Shown here in pieces: positions 32,949 through 42,029 of a stretch of DNA of 64,000 bases. Each line of letters opens with the position of its first letter. Position 1 is the first letter of the stretch. The notes below the pieces were generated by a model. The model was given only the letters and a program-made list of their open reading frames with translations. It had not been told where the DNA came from and ran no database searches. Position numbers and translations under genes: made by a program. This DNA comes from Stappia sp. ES.058 (GTDB lineage: Bacteria; Pseudomonadota; Alphaproteobacteria; Rhizobiales; Stappiaceae): contig NZ_LT629784.1 of the NCBI RefSeq assembly GCF_900105595.1, forward strand, positions 1 through 64,000, written 5' to 3'.

Positions 32949-34934
32949 ATGGCTTTGCCCTCGATCTCCCGTGCGAAAGTCTCCGGACTGCCCATCTCCC
33001 TGAGGATCGGCGTGGTTGCGCTCGTCGCCATGCTGGCCGTGGTGGCCCTGTCGGTCGCCTATTTCCAGGGTGCCAGCATGGTCGGCTCGGCTCTGCAGTC
33101 GCGCGCCGACAATGCGGCGCTGCAGTCCGCGGCCAAGGATATCCAGGCACGCAGCCTGAGAATGCGTTCCGAGGCGATCGAATTCCTGACGCAACTCGAT
33201 ATGGCTGACGTTGAGGCCTATCGCGTCGAAGGCGAGAAGATCCACGCGGACCTGAGCGCCGTGCGGGCCATGCCGGCCGCCTCAGAGCTCGGGGCGCTTG
33301 TCGATCAGCTTCAAGACAAGGTGTCGGCCCATGAAGCCGGATTTGCCAGGCTCGTTGCGCTGAACGAGCGCATGGGGCTGGACGAAACGTCCGGTCTTCA
33401 GGGTGCGTTGCGCACCTCCGTCCATGCCGTTGAGGAAAAACTCTCGACCGCAAACCTGGATGCCCTGACCGTCAAGATGCTGATGATGCGCCGGCACGAG
33501 AAGGACTTCATGCTGCGCGGCGCGGAAAAATATATTGGCCGCATTGCCGAGCGGCGTGCCGAGTTCGATGCCCTGCTTGCAGAAAGCGATCTGCCGGCGG
33601 CCGACAAGGCCGAGATCGGCAAGCTGATGGATGTCTATGTCGACGGCTTCAATGCCTATGCCGAAAACGCCCTGCAGATCGACGGCGAGGTCGCCCGTCT
33701 CGAGCAGGCGTACGCCGATGTCGTGCCGCTGGTGAACGAAATGGCCGAGGCCGCAGAAGCCGGCATGTTGCGCGCCGAGGAAAGTCTCGACCGGTCGCGG
33801 ACCTCGGTCGATCGCTTCTTCCTGATCGCCGCCGGTGCCACGCTGGTGCTGACGCTGGGGCTGGTGGCCCTGATCGGCCGCAGCATCTCCCGTCCCGTGC
33901 TCGGGCTGACCGACGCGATGCAGCGCCTGGCGGATGGCGATACGTCTGTCGAGATCCCGGCCGCCGCCTCCCATCGCGAGATCGGCGCCATGGCAAAGGC
34001 TGTCGTGACCTTCCGCGAGAACGCCATTCGCACCCGCGAACTGGAAGCCAATCAGGCCCGCCAGAAGGAAATCGCCGAAGCCGAGAAGAAGGCGGCGATG
34101 GAAGAGCTGGCGAAAAGCTTCGACGCGACCGTCGGCCAGATCGTGTCCTCGATCGCGGCGGCATCGAGCGAGCTCAACGGAACGGCGCAGCGCATGTCGG
34201 AGGTTTCGGAGGATGCGGACGCCCGCTCCACCAGCGCCGCCGCCGCCTCCGAGCAGACCGCCGCCAACGTCCAGACCGTCGCCGCAGCAACGGAGGAAAT
34301 GAGCGCCTCGATCAGCGAGATCAACGAACAGGTGCTGCGGGCTTCCCAGGCGTCGGACCGGGCCACCCAGGACGTGCAGAAGACCGCACACCAGATGGAG
34401 ACCCTGTCCAGCATGGCGGACCGGATCGGCCAGGTGGTGTCGATGATCTCCGAGATCGCGGCCCAGACCAACCTGCTGGCACTGAATGCGACGATCGAAT
34501 CGGCGCGCGCGGGCGAGGCCGGCAAGGGCTTCGCCGTCGTCGCCGGCGAGGTCAAGGCGCTTGCGAGCGAAACCGCCAAGGCGACCGACGGCATCTCGCG
34601 GCTTGTCGCCGAGATCCAGAACGAGACCCGCGAAGCGGTTGGCTCCATCGACGGCGTCGGCAAGATCATGGCCGATCTGGCCGGCATTTCCTCGGCCATC
34701 GCAGCGGCGATGGAAGAGCAGGGGGCAACCACCCAGGAAGTGTCGCGTAATGTCGGCGAGGCGGCATCTGGCAGCCGCAGCGTCTCGACGGATATCGTCG
34801 GTGTGAGTGCCGCGTCGAAGGAAACGCGCGCCTCGGCGGAAACCGTGAAGTCCTCCGCGCAGGATCTGATGCAGCAGTCGGACCAGATGCGCAGCGAGGT
34901 CGAGCGTTTCCTGCAGACGATCCGCGCGGCCTGA
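32949..34934 (+). CDS. methyl-accepting chemotaxis protein with periplasmic helical sensor, HAMP and signalling domains
   Basis: 661 residues from the ATG at 32949 (GGAG seven bases upstream); a start at 32841 is less likely. TM1 is at about 16-38 ([20 protein letters not shown]) and TM2 at about 293-313 ([21 protein letters not shown]). Between them is a ~250-residue helical ligand-binding domain with [13 protein letters not shown], typical of HBM/4-helix-bundle receptors. HAMP ([21 protein letters not shown]) follows, then the signalling domain with tip [37 protein letters not shown]. There is no pentapeptide tether. The ligand is unknown. The gene stands alone and is followed by a terminator. 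Confidence 0.94.
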   Translation: MALPSISRAKVSGLPISLRIGVVALVAMLAVVALSVAYFQGASMVGSALQSRADNAALQSAAKDIQARSLRMRSEAIEFLTQLDMADVEAYRVEGEKIHADLSAVRAMPAASELGALVDQLQDKVSAHEAGFARLVALNERMGLDETSGLQGALRTSVHAVEEKLSTANLDALTVKMLMMRRHEKDFMLRGAEKYIGRIAERRAEFDALLAESDLPAADKAEIGKLMDVYVDGFNAYAENALQIDGEVARLEQAYADVVPLVNEMAEAAEAGMLRAEESLDRSRTSVDRFFLIAAGATLVLTLGLVALIGRSISRPVLGLTDAMQRLADGDTSVEIPAAASHREIGAMAKAVVTFRENAIRTRELEANQARQKEIAEAEKKAAMEELAKSFDATVGQIVSSIAAASSELNGTAQRMSEVSEDADARSTSAAAASEQTAANVQTVAAATEEMSASISEINEQVLRASQASDRATQDVQKTAHQMETLSSMADRIGQVVSMISEIAAQTNLLALNATIESARAGEAGKGFAVVAGEVKALASETAKATDGISRLVAEIQNETREAVGSIDGVGKIMADLAGISSAIAAAMEEQGATTQEVSRNVGEAASGSRSVSTDIVGVSAASKETRASAETVKSSAQDLMQQSDQMRSEVERFLQTIRAA

Positions 34935-34964
34935 GGCCACAGCGAGCAGAAATGAACCGAAGAG

Positions 34965-34995
34965 ACGCGGGCTGCGAAAGCGGCCCGCGTTTTTC
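34965..34995 (+). terminator. rho-independent terminator after chemoreceptor gene
   Basis: The stem acgcgggc / gcccgcgt around tgcgaaagcg is followed by TTTTT, 30 bp after the receptor stop and just before the convergent glycosyltransferase stop. Confidence 0.8.
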
Positions 34996-34998
34996 ATG

Positions 34999-36165
34999 TC
35001 ACGCCTCAGCAAGCAGCCTGTCGTAGACGGCCAGCGTGCGCGCGCACATCGCCTCCAGCGAATAAAGCTCCGTTACATGCGCCGCGGCGCGCGCCGTCAG
35101 CGCCTCTCGCGCGCTTTGCTCGAGCGCCAGCGCACTGCCGATGGCGTGCGCCATCGCGTCCGTATCGCCCGGAAGAACGCGCCAGCCGGTACGCCTATCC
35201 TCCGCGACTTCCGGCGGCGTCAGCACGGTTTCCGGCGCCGCCCCGAGATCGGTCGCGATCACCGGAACGCGCGCCGCCTGCGCTTCCACCGCCGCGCGCC
35301 CGAAGGCCTCGGGCTCGATGGAGGCGACGACCGCAAGATCGGCAAGCGCAAGGGCGGCCGGCACGTCGTCGCAATGGCCGACGATGCGGATGCGCCCTTC
35401 AAGCCCGACCCCGGCAATCCGCGCACGAAGCTTTTGCGTGTAGTCGCCGCGTCCCTGGTCGTCTCCGGCGAGGATGGCGGTCCAGCGCGCGTCCGAGGTT
35501 TCGGCAAGCCGGGCGAGCGCATCGACCAGGCCCATCTGACCCTTCCAGCCGGTCAGCCGTGCGAGATTGAGGATCACCGGCGCGTCGCCCGCAAGGCCCC
35601 AGCGCTCGGCGAGCGCCCGTCTGCGCTCCGCCGACACAGCTTCCGGCGCAAGTGCGGCAAGGTCGGAGCCGCGCGGGATGACGGTTGTGCGGTCCCTTGC
35701 GAAAGGATGCCGCCGGGCGATCAGATCGGCGGTATAGCGGGAATTGGCGATCACCGCATCGCCACGCGCCATCACGGAATTGTAGAAGGCCTTCGCCGCG
35801 TTCGTCTGGCCGTAGATGCCATGATAGGTGGTGACGAAGGGTACGTCGCAGGTGCTTGCCGCCCAGAGCGCCGACCAGGCTGGCGCGCGCGAGCGCGCAT
35901 GCACCAGATCGACGCCCTGGCTGCGGATGAGCGCCTTCAGTGCGCACGCATTGCGCCACATTGCGAACGGCGACTTGGCCGCAAGCGGAAGCGTGACATG
36001 GCGCGCGCCTGTCGCCGTCAGTTCGCTGACCAACCGCCCGCCGGCGGAGGCGACGAGGGCGCGATCTCCAGACGCAACCAGAGCGGATGCGATATCGACC
36101 GTGGTGCGCTCCGCGCCGCCGGTCTGGAGTTCCGGGATAACCTGCAAGATGGTGTGGCGTGTCAC
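34999..36165 (-). CDS. glycosyltransferase family 4
   Basis: 388 residues from a GTG at 36165 (VTRHTILQVIPELQTGGAE); the open frame extends further upstream, but that part is not family-like. The GT-B fold is seen from ELQTGGAERTTVDIASAL (acceptor-side glycine loop) to the donor-binding half: ILNLARLTGWKGQ, IVGHCDDVPAALALADLAVVAS and EAFGRAAVEAQAARVPVIATDLGAAPETV, containing the E-x7-E motif. It transfers a sugar from a nucleotide donor to a polysaccharide or lipid-linked acceptor. It is a single gene, divergent from an alpha/beta hydrolase gene. Confidence 0.9.
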   Translation of the reverse strand: MTRHTILQVIPELQTGGAERTTVDIASALVASGDRALVASAGGRLVSELTATGARHVTLPLAAKSPFAMWRNACALKALIRSQGVDLVHARSRAPAWSALWAASTCDVPFVTTYHGIYGQTNAAKAFYNSVMARGDAVIANSRYTADLIARRHPFARDRTTVIPRGSDLAALAPEAVSAERRRALAERWGLAGDAPVILNLARLTGWKGQMGLVDALARLAETSDARWTAILAGDDQGRGDYTQKLRARIAGVGLEGRIRIVGHCDDVPAALALADLAVVASIEPEAFGRAAVEAQAARVPVIATDLGAAPETVLTPPEVAEDRRTGWRVLPGDTDAMAHAIGSALALEQSAREALTARAAAHVTELYSLEAMCARTLAVYDRLLAEA

Positions 36166-36292
36166 GGCGGTTCCTGTCGGCGCGCGTCCGGTCGTCGCAA
36201 CGGTTTCGAGACGGTGCGGCGGGCGATGGCTTCTCAAAGCCCGTGCTGTGTGCCACATCGGTCGCAACATCGGCAAGCGGAGGACGAACGGG

Positions 36293-37102
36293 ATGCAAGA
36301 GGGCAACGCGCAGACGATCACCGTGGGAACGGGCAGCGACGCGCGCGACATCGCGGTGTTGCGCGAGGACGGGGCGCCCGGATGCTGCGGCATTCTCTGG
36401 CTGTCGGGCTTCAAGTCGGACATGTCCGGCACCAAGGCGGAAGAGATTGCGGCTTTTGCCCGAAAGACCGGCCGGGCGGTGACCCGGCTCGACTATTCCG
36501 GCCACGGCCTCTCCGGCGGGGATTTCGAGGACGGCACGATTTCCAGGTGGGCGGAGGAGGCGGTCGCCGTCTTCGAACGCGTCTGCCGCGAACCGACCAT
36601 CGTCGTCGGCTCGTCCATGGGCGGCTGGATCGCGCTGCTGCTCGCGCGCGCTCTCAAGGGGAAAAGCGATCTCGCAGCGAGGCTTGCCGGCATGGTGCTG
36701 ATCGCGCCGGCCCCCGATTTCACCGAGGAACTGATGTGGAAGCACGAGTTCACCGACGAGATCCGCGCCACGATCCTGCGCGAGGGCCGCTTCGAACGGC
36801 CGTCGGAGTATGACGACAGCCCCTATGTCATCACCCGCGCGCTGATCGAGGACGGCCGAAACAATCTCTTGCTTGGCGGTCCCATCGAGACCGGCTGCCC
36901 GGTCACCATCCTGCAGGGGCAGCGCGACGATGCCGTGCCCTGGCGCCATGCCCTGCGTCTGGTCGACTGTCTGGCGCTCGACGACGTCGTGCTGACGCTG
37001 ATCAAGGACGGCGATCACCGCCTGTCCCGACCCGCCGACATCGCGCGTCTGATCGCTGCCATTGACCGCCAGGCCGAGGCGCTGGAAGCTGGGCCGACCT
37101 GA
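36293..37102 (+). CDS. alpha/beta hydrolase
   Basis: 269 residues from the ATG at 36293 (MQEGNAQTITVG); the open frame upstream is antisense to the glycosyltransferase. The nucleophile elbow is GSSMGGW, the acid is likely in GQRDDAVPW, and the His is in DGDHRLS near the end, giving the full triad. SGFKSDMSGTKAEEIAAFA and LDYSGHGLSGG are typical of the small esterase/acylpeptide-like family in alphaproteobacteria. Substrate unknown, probably cytoplasmic. Confidence 0.88.
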   Translation: MQEGNAQTITVGTGSDARDIAVLREDGAPGCCGILWLSGFKSDMSGTKAEEIAAFARKTGRAVTRLDYSGHGLSGGDFEDGTISRWAEEAVAVFERVCREPTIVVGSSMGGWIALLLARALKGKSDLAARLAGMVLIAPAPDFTEELMWKHEFTDEIRATILREGRFERPSEYDDSPYVITRALIEDGRNNLLLGGPIETGCPVTILQGQRDDAVPWRHALRLVDCLALDDVVLTLIKDGDHRLSRPADIARLIAAIDRQAEALEAGPT

Positions 37103-37228
37103 ATCGCTCCAGCCGCGCGATTTTTGTCGGGCGGGTCATCGCTTCGTCGTATTTCCTGCCAAGGCTTGGCGCGGCAAGTTCAATGACCGGGCGCGGCCGG
37201 CGCGCCGGTTCGGCAACGCGAGGTTTAC

Positions 37229-38266
37229 ATGGCACGGCGCAAGCATTTCATTCTGGCGATCGACGGCGGCGGGATCCGGGGGCTGCTCCCCTTGCGCATC
37301 CTTGAGACGCTGGAGGCGCGCTTGCGCACCCAGGGCAAGACAGCGCCGTTTCATCGCTATTTCGATCTTGTGGCCGGCACCTCGACCGGCGCGTTGATCG
37401 CGGCGGGCATGGCCGCGCCGAAGCCTGACGACCGCAACGGTGCGCCGGCCGCCACAATCGAGGATCTTCGGCGTTTTTTCGAAGTCGACGCGCGCGAGGC
37501 GTTTCGCCGCCGCGGTCTTCTGGCGCGGCTTGTCGCCAATCCCTCAGCGCCCTTTGACGAGCGCTATGACGCCCGCCCGCTGGAACGCCTGCTGAAGGAG
37601 CGTTTCGGCTGGACCTCCATCGCCTCCGCGCTCACCCGGCTGGTGATGCCGGCCTATGACATCGAGGCGCGCACGCCCGTGATCATGAGCAACGGCCGCG
37701 AGAGCGACGGCGGGCGGCCGGAGGACTTCTATGTCTGGCAGGCGGTGCGCGCCGCCATGGCGACGCCGACCCTGTTCGAGCCGGTGCGGGCCGAACGCAT
37801 CGGCGGTGCGGGCGGCGAGCGCGTGCTCGTCGACGGTGGCCTCTTCATGAACAATCCCGTGATCGCCGCCTATCTGGAGGCGCGCAAGCTCGGCTGGGAA
37901 GCCGAGGACATGGTGATCGTCTCGCTCGGAGCGGGCAGCGAGCTTGCGCCGCGCTTCACCTATCCCCAGGCCGCAGCCTGGGGTCCGCTCGGCTGGCTGT
38001 CCGCCAAGAACGGCGTGCCGCTGGTGGCGATGGCGAGCCACGGGCAGTCGGCGACGACCGCCTATGCGGCGGAACGCGTGCTGGCGGAGGCGGGGGTTGC
38101 AAGCGTGCTGCGCCTCGACGGCGCGCTTCCCGAAGGCGCCGACGATCTCGACAACACGCGGCCCGGCAACATCATCGAGCTGAACGGGGCCGCCGACCGG
38201 ATCATCCGCGACAACACCTCCGCGCTCGACCGGCTGGCCGAGGGGATGAGCGAGCGCGAGGACTGA
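37229..38266 (+). CDS. patatin-like phospholipase/acyl hydrolase
   Basis: 345 residues. The oxyanion motif DGGGIRG (about 11-17), nucleophile elbow GTSTG (about 50-54) and catalytic DGG (LVDGGLFMNNP, about 200-210) are complete. It probably releases fatty acids from phospholipids or lysophospholipids. Patatins of this type also serve as CBASS effectors, but no nucleotide cyclase or other defence gene is adjacent, so a housekeeping lipase role is more likely here. It lies 126 bp after the hydrolase gene on the same strand. Confidence 0.9.
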   Translation: MARRKHFILAIDGGGIRGLLPLRILETLEARLRTQGKTAPFHRYFDLVAGTSTGALIAAGMAAPKPDDRNGAPAATIEDLRRFFEVDAREAFRRRGLLARLVANPSAPFDERYDARPLERLLKERFGWTSIASALTRLVMPAYDIEARTPVIMSNGRESDGGRPEDFYVWQAVRAAMATPTLFEPVRAERIGGAGGERVLVDGGLFMNNPVIAAYLEARKLGWEAEDMVIVSLGAGSELAPRFTYPQAAAWGPLGWLSAKNGVPLVAMASHGQSATTAYAAERVLAEAGVASVLRLDGALPEGADDLDNTRPGNIIELNGAADRIIRDNTSALDRLAEGMSERED

Positions 38267-38391
38267 CAGGCGGTTATGGTTAACGAGAGGTTTATGGTTA
38301 ACCGAACGTAAACGCTCTGGCTGCGACACTGTCGGGAACGGGCGCCGTGCGGCGTTCGTTTCGGCAGGCCAGGCTTTCGGGAGTGGCAAGG

Positions 38392-39516
38392 ATGGCAAGG
38401 GCGATTTCACACAATCTCGGCCGGGCGATGCGGGTCGCGGGCCTTGGCGCTGCGCTGGGTCTTGCAACGCTCACGGCCGCCGATGCAGCACCCCGGCCAA
38501 AGCAAAAGCCGCCGGTCGATATCGGGCGCATCGTTTCCACTGTTCCCGCGACCGTGCCCGACGGCGCGCCCGTCGTGACGGCCTCCGCACCGCTTCCGGT
38601 GCCCGCGCCTGAAAACCGGGGCGCGCTGGCGGAAAAGGCAAATGCGCCGCTGGCGCTGATGCCGTCCCGCAGCGCCATTCGCCCGAATGCCGTCGCCAAG
38701 ACGCTGTTCGGCGCGCACAGCGAGCCCGCTCCGCTCGCCGCGCGCTCCATCGGCTCCTATGCGCGCGGCTGTCTGGCGGGCGCCACCGCGCTTGCCGTCA
38801 ACGGCCCGAGCTGGCAGGTGATGCGCCTGTCGCGCAACCGCAACTGGGGCCACCCGGAGCTGATCGACCTGCTCCAGCGGCTTGCCATGGACGCGCCCAA
38901 CCTCGGCTGGAACGGGCTGCTCGTCGGCGATCTCGCCCAGCCGCGCGGCGGGCCGATGACCTCCGGCCACGCCAGCCACCAGATCGGGCTGGACGCCGAC
39001 ATCTGGCTGACGGAAATGCCCGACCGCCGCCTGACGCGCGACGAACGCGAATCGATGTCGGCGATCTCCATGCTGAAGGGCCGGCTGGACGTTAAGGGCG
39101 CCGACCGCAGCGTCGATCCGGCCAAATGGACCGACACCCGCGCCCGGCTGATCCGTCGCGCGGCACAGGACCCGCGCACCGCGCGCATCTTCGTCAATCC
39201 GGCGATCAAGAAGGCCTTGTGCGAGTTCGAGACCGGCAAGCGCGGGTGGCTGCGCAAGGTCCGGCCCTGGTGGGGGCACCACTATCATTTCCACGTGCGC
39301 ATCAAATGCCCGTCGGGAAGCGCCGGCTGCAAGGACCAGGCCCCGCCGCCGCCGGGCGACGGCTGCGGCAAGGCATTGTCCTGGTGGCTCTCCGACGAAC
39401 CCTGGGTGCCGAAAAAGCCGAAAGACCCGGCGAAGAAAAAAGCCCCTTCGAAGAAGAAGGAAATCCGCCTGTCCGGCCTGCCGAACGCCTGCACGCAGGT
39501 GCTGGTCGCACGATAG
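38392..39516 (+). CDS. mepA: penicillin-insensitive murein endopeptidase MepA
   Basis: 374 residues from the ATG at 38392; the frame is open from a GTG at 38347. A signal peptide is likely (AMRVAGLGAALGLATLTAADAA). After a Pro/Ala-rich linker the peptidase M74 core follows: GGPMTSGHASHQIGLDADIWL gives the metal ligands (His, Asp), and the late WWGHHYHFHVRIKCP gives the others. Cys residues in KCPSGSAGC and GDGC are the conserved disulfides. It cleaves D-Ala-mDAP cross-links in periplasmic peptidoglycan. The Lys/Pro-rich tail is longer than in E. coli. Confidence 0.93.
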   Translation: MARAISHNLGRAMRVAGLGAALGLATLTAADAAPRPKQKPPVDIGRIVSTVPATVPDGAPVVTASAPLPVPAPENRGALAEKANAPLALMPSRSAIRPNAVAKTLFGAHSEPAPLAARSIGSYARGCLAGATALAVNGPSWQVMRLSRNRNWGHPELIDLLQRLAMDAPNLGWNGLLVGDLAQPRGGPMTSGHASHQIGLDADIWLTEMPDRRLTRDERESMSAISMLKGRLDVKGADRSVDPAKWTDTRARLIRRAAQDPRTARIFVNPAIKKALCEFETGKRGWLRKVRPWWGHHYHFHVRIKCPSGSAGCKDQAPPPPGDGCGKALSWWLSDEPWVPKKPKDPAKKKAPSKKKEIRLSGLPNACTQVLVAR

Positions 39517-39674
39517 GGACATAATCGGCGAGGATATGGGCGGCGAGGGGCGGACGTCCGCCGCCGGCGAAGCGCCTTTGGAAGCGCACCCTGTGCTTGC
39601 GCAGGCGGTGGTCTATATGAGATCTCTCACGCACAAGGCCTCCTCACACGAAATCCAGGAAGAACGGTGTTGCG

Positions 39675-40460
39675 ATGCTGTCTGTGATGACGGAACTGGG
39701 ATCCGAGTATGTGCTGTATTTCCTGGTCGTCTATGGCGCGACGGTGGCGGTCTATTTCGCGACCGGATTTGCCGTCACCGCGATCAACCGGCGCAATCCC
39801 GAACGCCGGATCCAGAAGGACCGCAACGGCGAGAAGCGCATGTGGGTGGAAATCCGCTCGTCCCTGTCGGCGCTGGGCGTGTCGGCGGCGATGCTCGCCT
39901 TCGGCTGGTTCGCGCAGATGCGCGGCTGGACGATCACCCCGCTCGAGGTCTCCTGGTGGTCGCTTCCGCTGATGTTCGCGGTCTCGATGGTGCTCTACGA
40001 CGCCTGGTTCTATTGGGGCCACCGGCTGCTGCACCTGAAGATGTTCTACCGCTGGCACGCGCCGCATCATCGCTCGGTCGCGCCCACCGTGTGGAGCAAT
40101 GATTCCTCCACCGCCGTCGATACGATCATCGAGCACGGCTATTATCTCGTCGTGTGGTTCGTGCTGCCGATCCCCGCGCTTGCGCTGTTCGCGCAGCGGC
40201 TGTTCGACCAGGTCTCCGGCATGATCGGCCACTCGGGCTTCGAGTATTTCGCCTCGCCAAGCTCGCGCTGGCCCTCGCCGATGATCTGCACCTCGTTCCA
40301 CGACCTGCATCATTCGACGTTTCGCTACAATTACGGCAACTTCTTCTCGCTGTGGGACCGGATGATGGGCACCGTGCACCCGGGCTACGACGCCATGGTG
40401 CGCGAGTTTGAGGGGCAGGGCGAACCGGCGCAGGGCGACAAGACGGCGGCGGGAGGGTGA
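39675..40460 (+). CDS. sterol desaturase/fatty acid hydroxylase superfamily protein
   Basis: 261 residues. The di-iron histidine boxes are present: HRLLH (about 116-120), HAPHH (about 130-134) and HDLHH (about 215-219). Hydrophobic segments lie near 10-32, 60-82, 92-115 and 150-175. It is an integral membrane non-haem di-iron oxygenase that hydroxylates or desaturates a lipid or sterol-like substrate; the exact one is unknown. Monocistronic. Confidence 0.9.
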   Translation: MLSVMTELGSEYVLYFLVVYGATVAVYFATGFAVTAINRRNPERRIQKDRNGEKRMWVEIRSSLSALGVSAAMLAFGWFAQMRGWTITPLEVSWWSLPLMFAVSMVLYDAWFYWGHRLLHLKMFYRWHAPHHRSVAPTVWSNDSSTAVDTIIEHGYYLVVWFVLPIPALALFAQRLFDQVSGMIGHSGFEYFASPSSRWPSPMICTSFHDLHHSTFRYNYGNFFSLWDRMMGTVHPGYDAMVREFEGQGEPAQGDKTAAGG

Positions 40461-40517
40461 GGGGTGGGGGGCGAGGACGCGTGCCCGCAGGGGCGCCGGT
40501 GCGACGAAGTGGGAATG

Positions 40518-40859
40518 CTACCTGCAGCCGATCAGTTTCGCTTCCTCACGGGCGCGTGCCAGAGCGTATGACTGTTCATTCTTGTCACGCTCGGCTTGGG
40601 CCATTCTCCGGCGAAGCTCTTCCTTGCGGTGTCTGAGTGCTTCATCGTCTGGTGAGGGCAGGACGCGAACGACACCATTCTCAATGCGTGCGCGTATCCG
40701 TTCATTGCCGATCCCGTTGAATTCCGCCTGATCGCTCCGGATTTCTGATGAAAGGCGCTCGATCAATCGCTCCGCGAGCGAGATCCTCAGCGATAGCTGA
40801 ATGCATCTCTCACGCTGGTTTGAGGTTTGGTTGCTTTCTTCGTCTTGCCGCAACGCCAT
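40518..40859 (-). CDS. small coiled-coil protein of unknown function
   Basis: 113 residues, rich in Arg, Glu and Gln, almost entirely helical (RISLAERLIERLSSEIRSDQAEF..., then DEALRHRKEELRRRMAQAERDKNEQSYALARAREEAKLIG), consistent with a coiled coil. An AGGACG motif precedes the ATG. It lies in a somewhat AT-richer gap between two plus-strand genes and has no recognisable relatives to me. Confidence 0.5.
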   Translation of the reverse strand: MALRQDEESNQTSNQRERCIQLSLRISLAERLIERLSSEIRSDQAEFNGIGNERIRARIENGVVRVLPSPDDEALRHRKEELRRRMAQAERDKNEQSYALARAREEAKLIGCR

Positions 40860-41045
40860 GTTGTTCGTCCTGCTGGTTGTATTCTCAAGCAGGTGGATTA
40901 TGAGGGGCGTTGACGCACCGAGGATTAGTCCTCCGCGGTGCGTCTTTCGGGCTAGTGCCGTATCGGCCTCGTTTGCCTTAACTGGCGCACCGCTGGATTC
41001 CCGCTATAATTGCACTTGGTTGAGCCTTGGCCGGGAGGATGGGGT

Positions 41046-41909
41046 ATGCGGAGTCGCTTGCGAAACTGCGGGCGTGCGGCGTGTGTCGTGCTTGGTATGT
41101 GGCTCAATGCCGCGTTTGCCATGGCCGAGGTGGGAGGAAAGGCCCCGCCCGACGCCCCGATGACCGCTGAATCGCGAGCCTTTCTCGACGCCTACGAGAC
41201 CTGGGTCCTTCGCTCCGGAAGGGAGCTTGATGTCGCGCATCCCGAGAGCCCGTTTCGCCCTTATCTCGACTGGCGGCTCCACACGGGCCTGAGGGGCATG
41301 GATCTGCGTGTCTTTTTCGACCTTCAGGAAGGAGGCTGGTGTTGGGAAATGGCGATGCTCGCGGAGCGCGCCTTTCTTCATGCACATGCGGATCTGCGCG
41401 CGGCGTTCGAGGATGTCTGGGTGTCCATCGGGTTCACCCTGCATTTCGTCGAAAAACACACCCGCGCGGGTCTGCGCTGTAAAGCGAAGGAGAAGCTCTC
41501 CGACGTGATGGTCAAGGCGCCCGCCGGGACAGGCTCCTGGGAGCCGGTCGAACTGCCGGGCACCGCCGATGCGGACTGGCACGCGGCTGAAAGCGCAAGG
41601 CTCGGGCAACCGGTGGATCTCCTGCGCAAGCGCCGCGATGCGTATCGTACGCTTCACCGTCTGGCCTTTTGCGAGGACTATCCGCCGGCGCTGCGCGACA
41701 TGGAGACCTATCTGGCGGTTCACGAGATCGCGCTGTCGGAGCGCGACCGCGCGCATGTTCGCGCCCGTATGGCGGCGCTGGGCCTGACGGGCAAGGCCTA
41801 TGAAGACCTGCTTTTCGTCATGAAGGCGCGCGCCGACGATCCGCCGCAAGCCGCCCCCTCGGGCGCCGCCGTCATCCGCCCATCCCGCGCCTGTGTCACG
41901 GGCCCCTGA
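41046..41909 (+). CDS. secreted protein of unknown function
   Basis: 287 residues from the ATG at 41046 (GGGAGG eight bases upstream). The N-terminus RSRLRNCGRAACVVLGMWLNAAFAMA is a signal peptide with a plausible AMA-E cleavage. The mature protein is helical, with LDAYETWVLRSGRELDVAHPESPFRPYLDWRLHTGLRGMDLRVFF, and four Cys that could pair. I do not recognise a family. It ends about 120 bp before lepA on the same strand. Confidence 0.72.
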   Translation: MRSRLRNCGRAACVVLGMWLNAAFAMAEVGGKAPPDAPMTAESRAFLDAYETWVLRSGRELDVAHPESPFRPYLDWRLHTGLRGMDLRVFFDLQEGGWCWEMAMLAERAFLHAHADLRAAFEDVWVSIGFTLHFVEKHTRAGLRCKAKEKLSDVMVKAPAGTGSWEPVELPGTADADWHAAESARLGQPVDLLRKRRDAYRTLHRLAFCEDYPPALRDMETYLAVHEIALSERDRAHVRARMAALGLTGKAYEDLLFVMKARADDPPQAAPSGAAVIRPSRACVTGP

Positions 41910-42029
41910 CGGCGCAGACGTCCTTCGCCGACACTTTCCTGCCCACGGCTTGAATGTTCCCGCGTTTTTCCGGCTCGCCCGCGCGCATTCCCCTTTGCGG
42001 GCGCGGGCGGCGATGGTAAACGAGCGCGC

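Noticed and set aside
33282..35012. 576-codon minus-strand open frame opposite the chemoreceptor
   Set aside because: GC shadow; crosses the receptor terminator and overlaps the glycosyltransferase gene end.
37229..38266. Patatin protein as a CBASS effector
   Set aside because: No cyclic-nucleotide synthase, E1/E2/JAB or HORMA gene nearby; neighbours are ordinary hydrolases.
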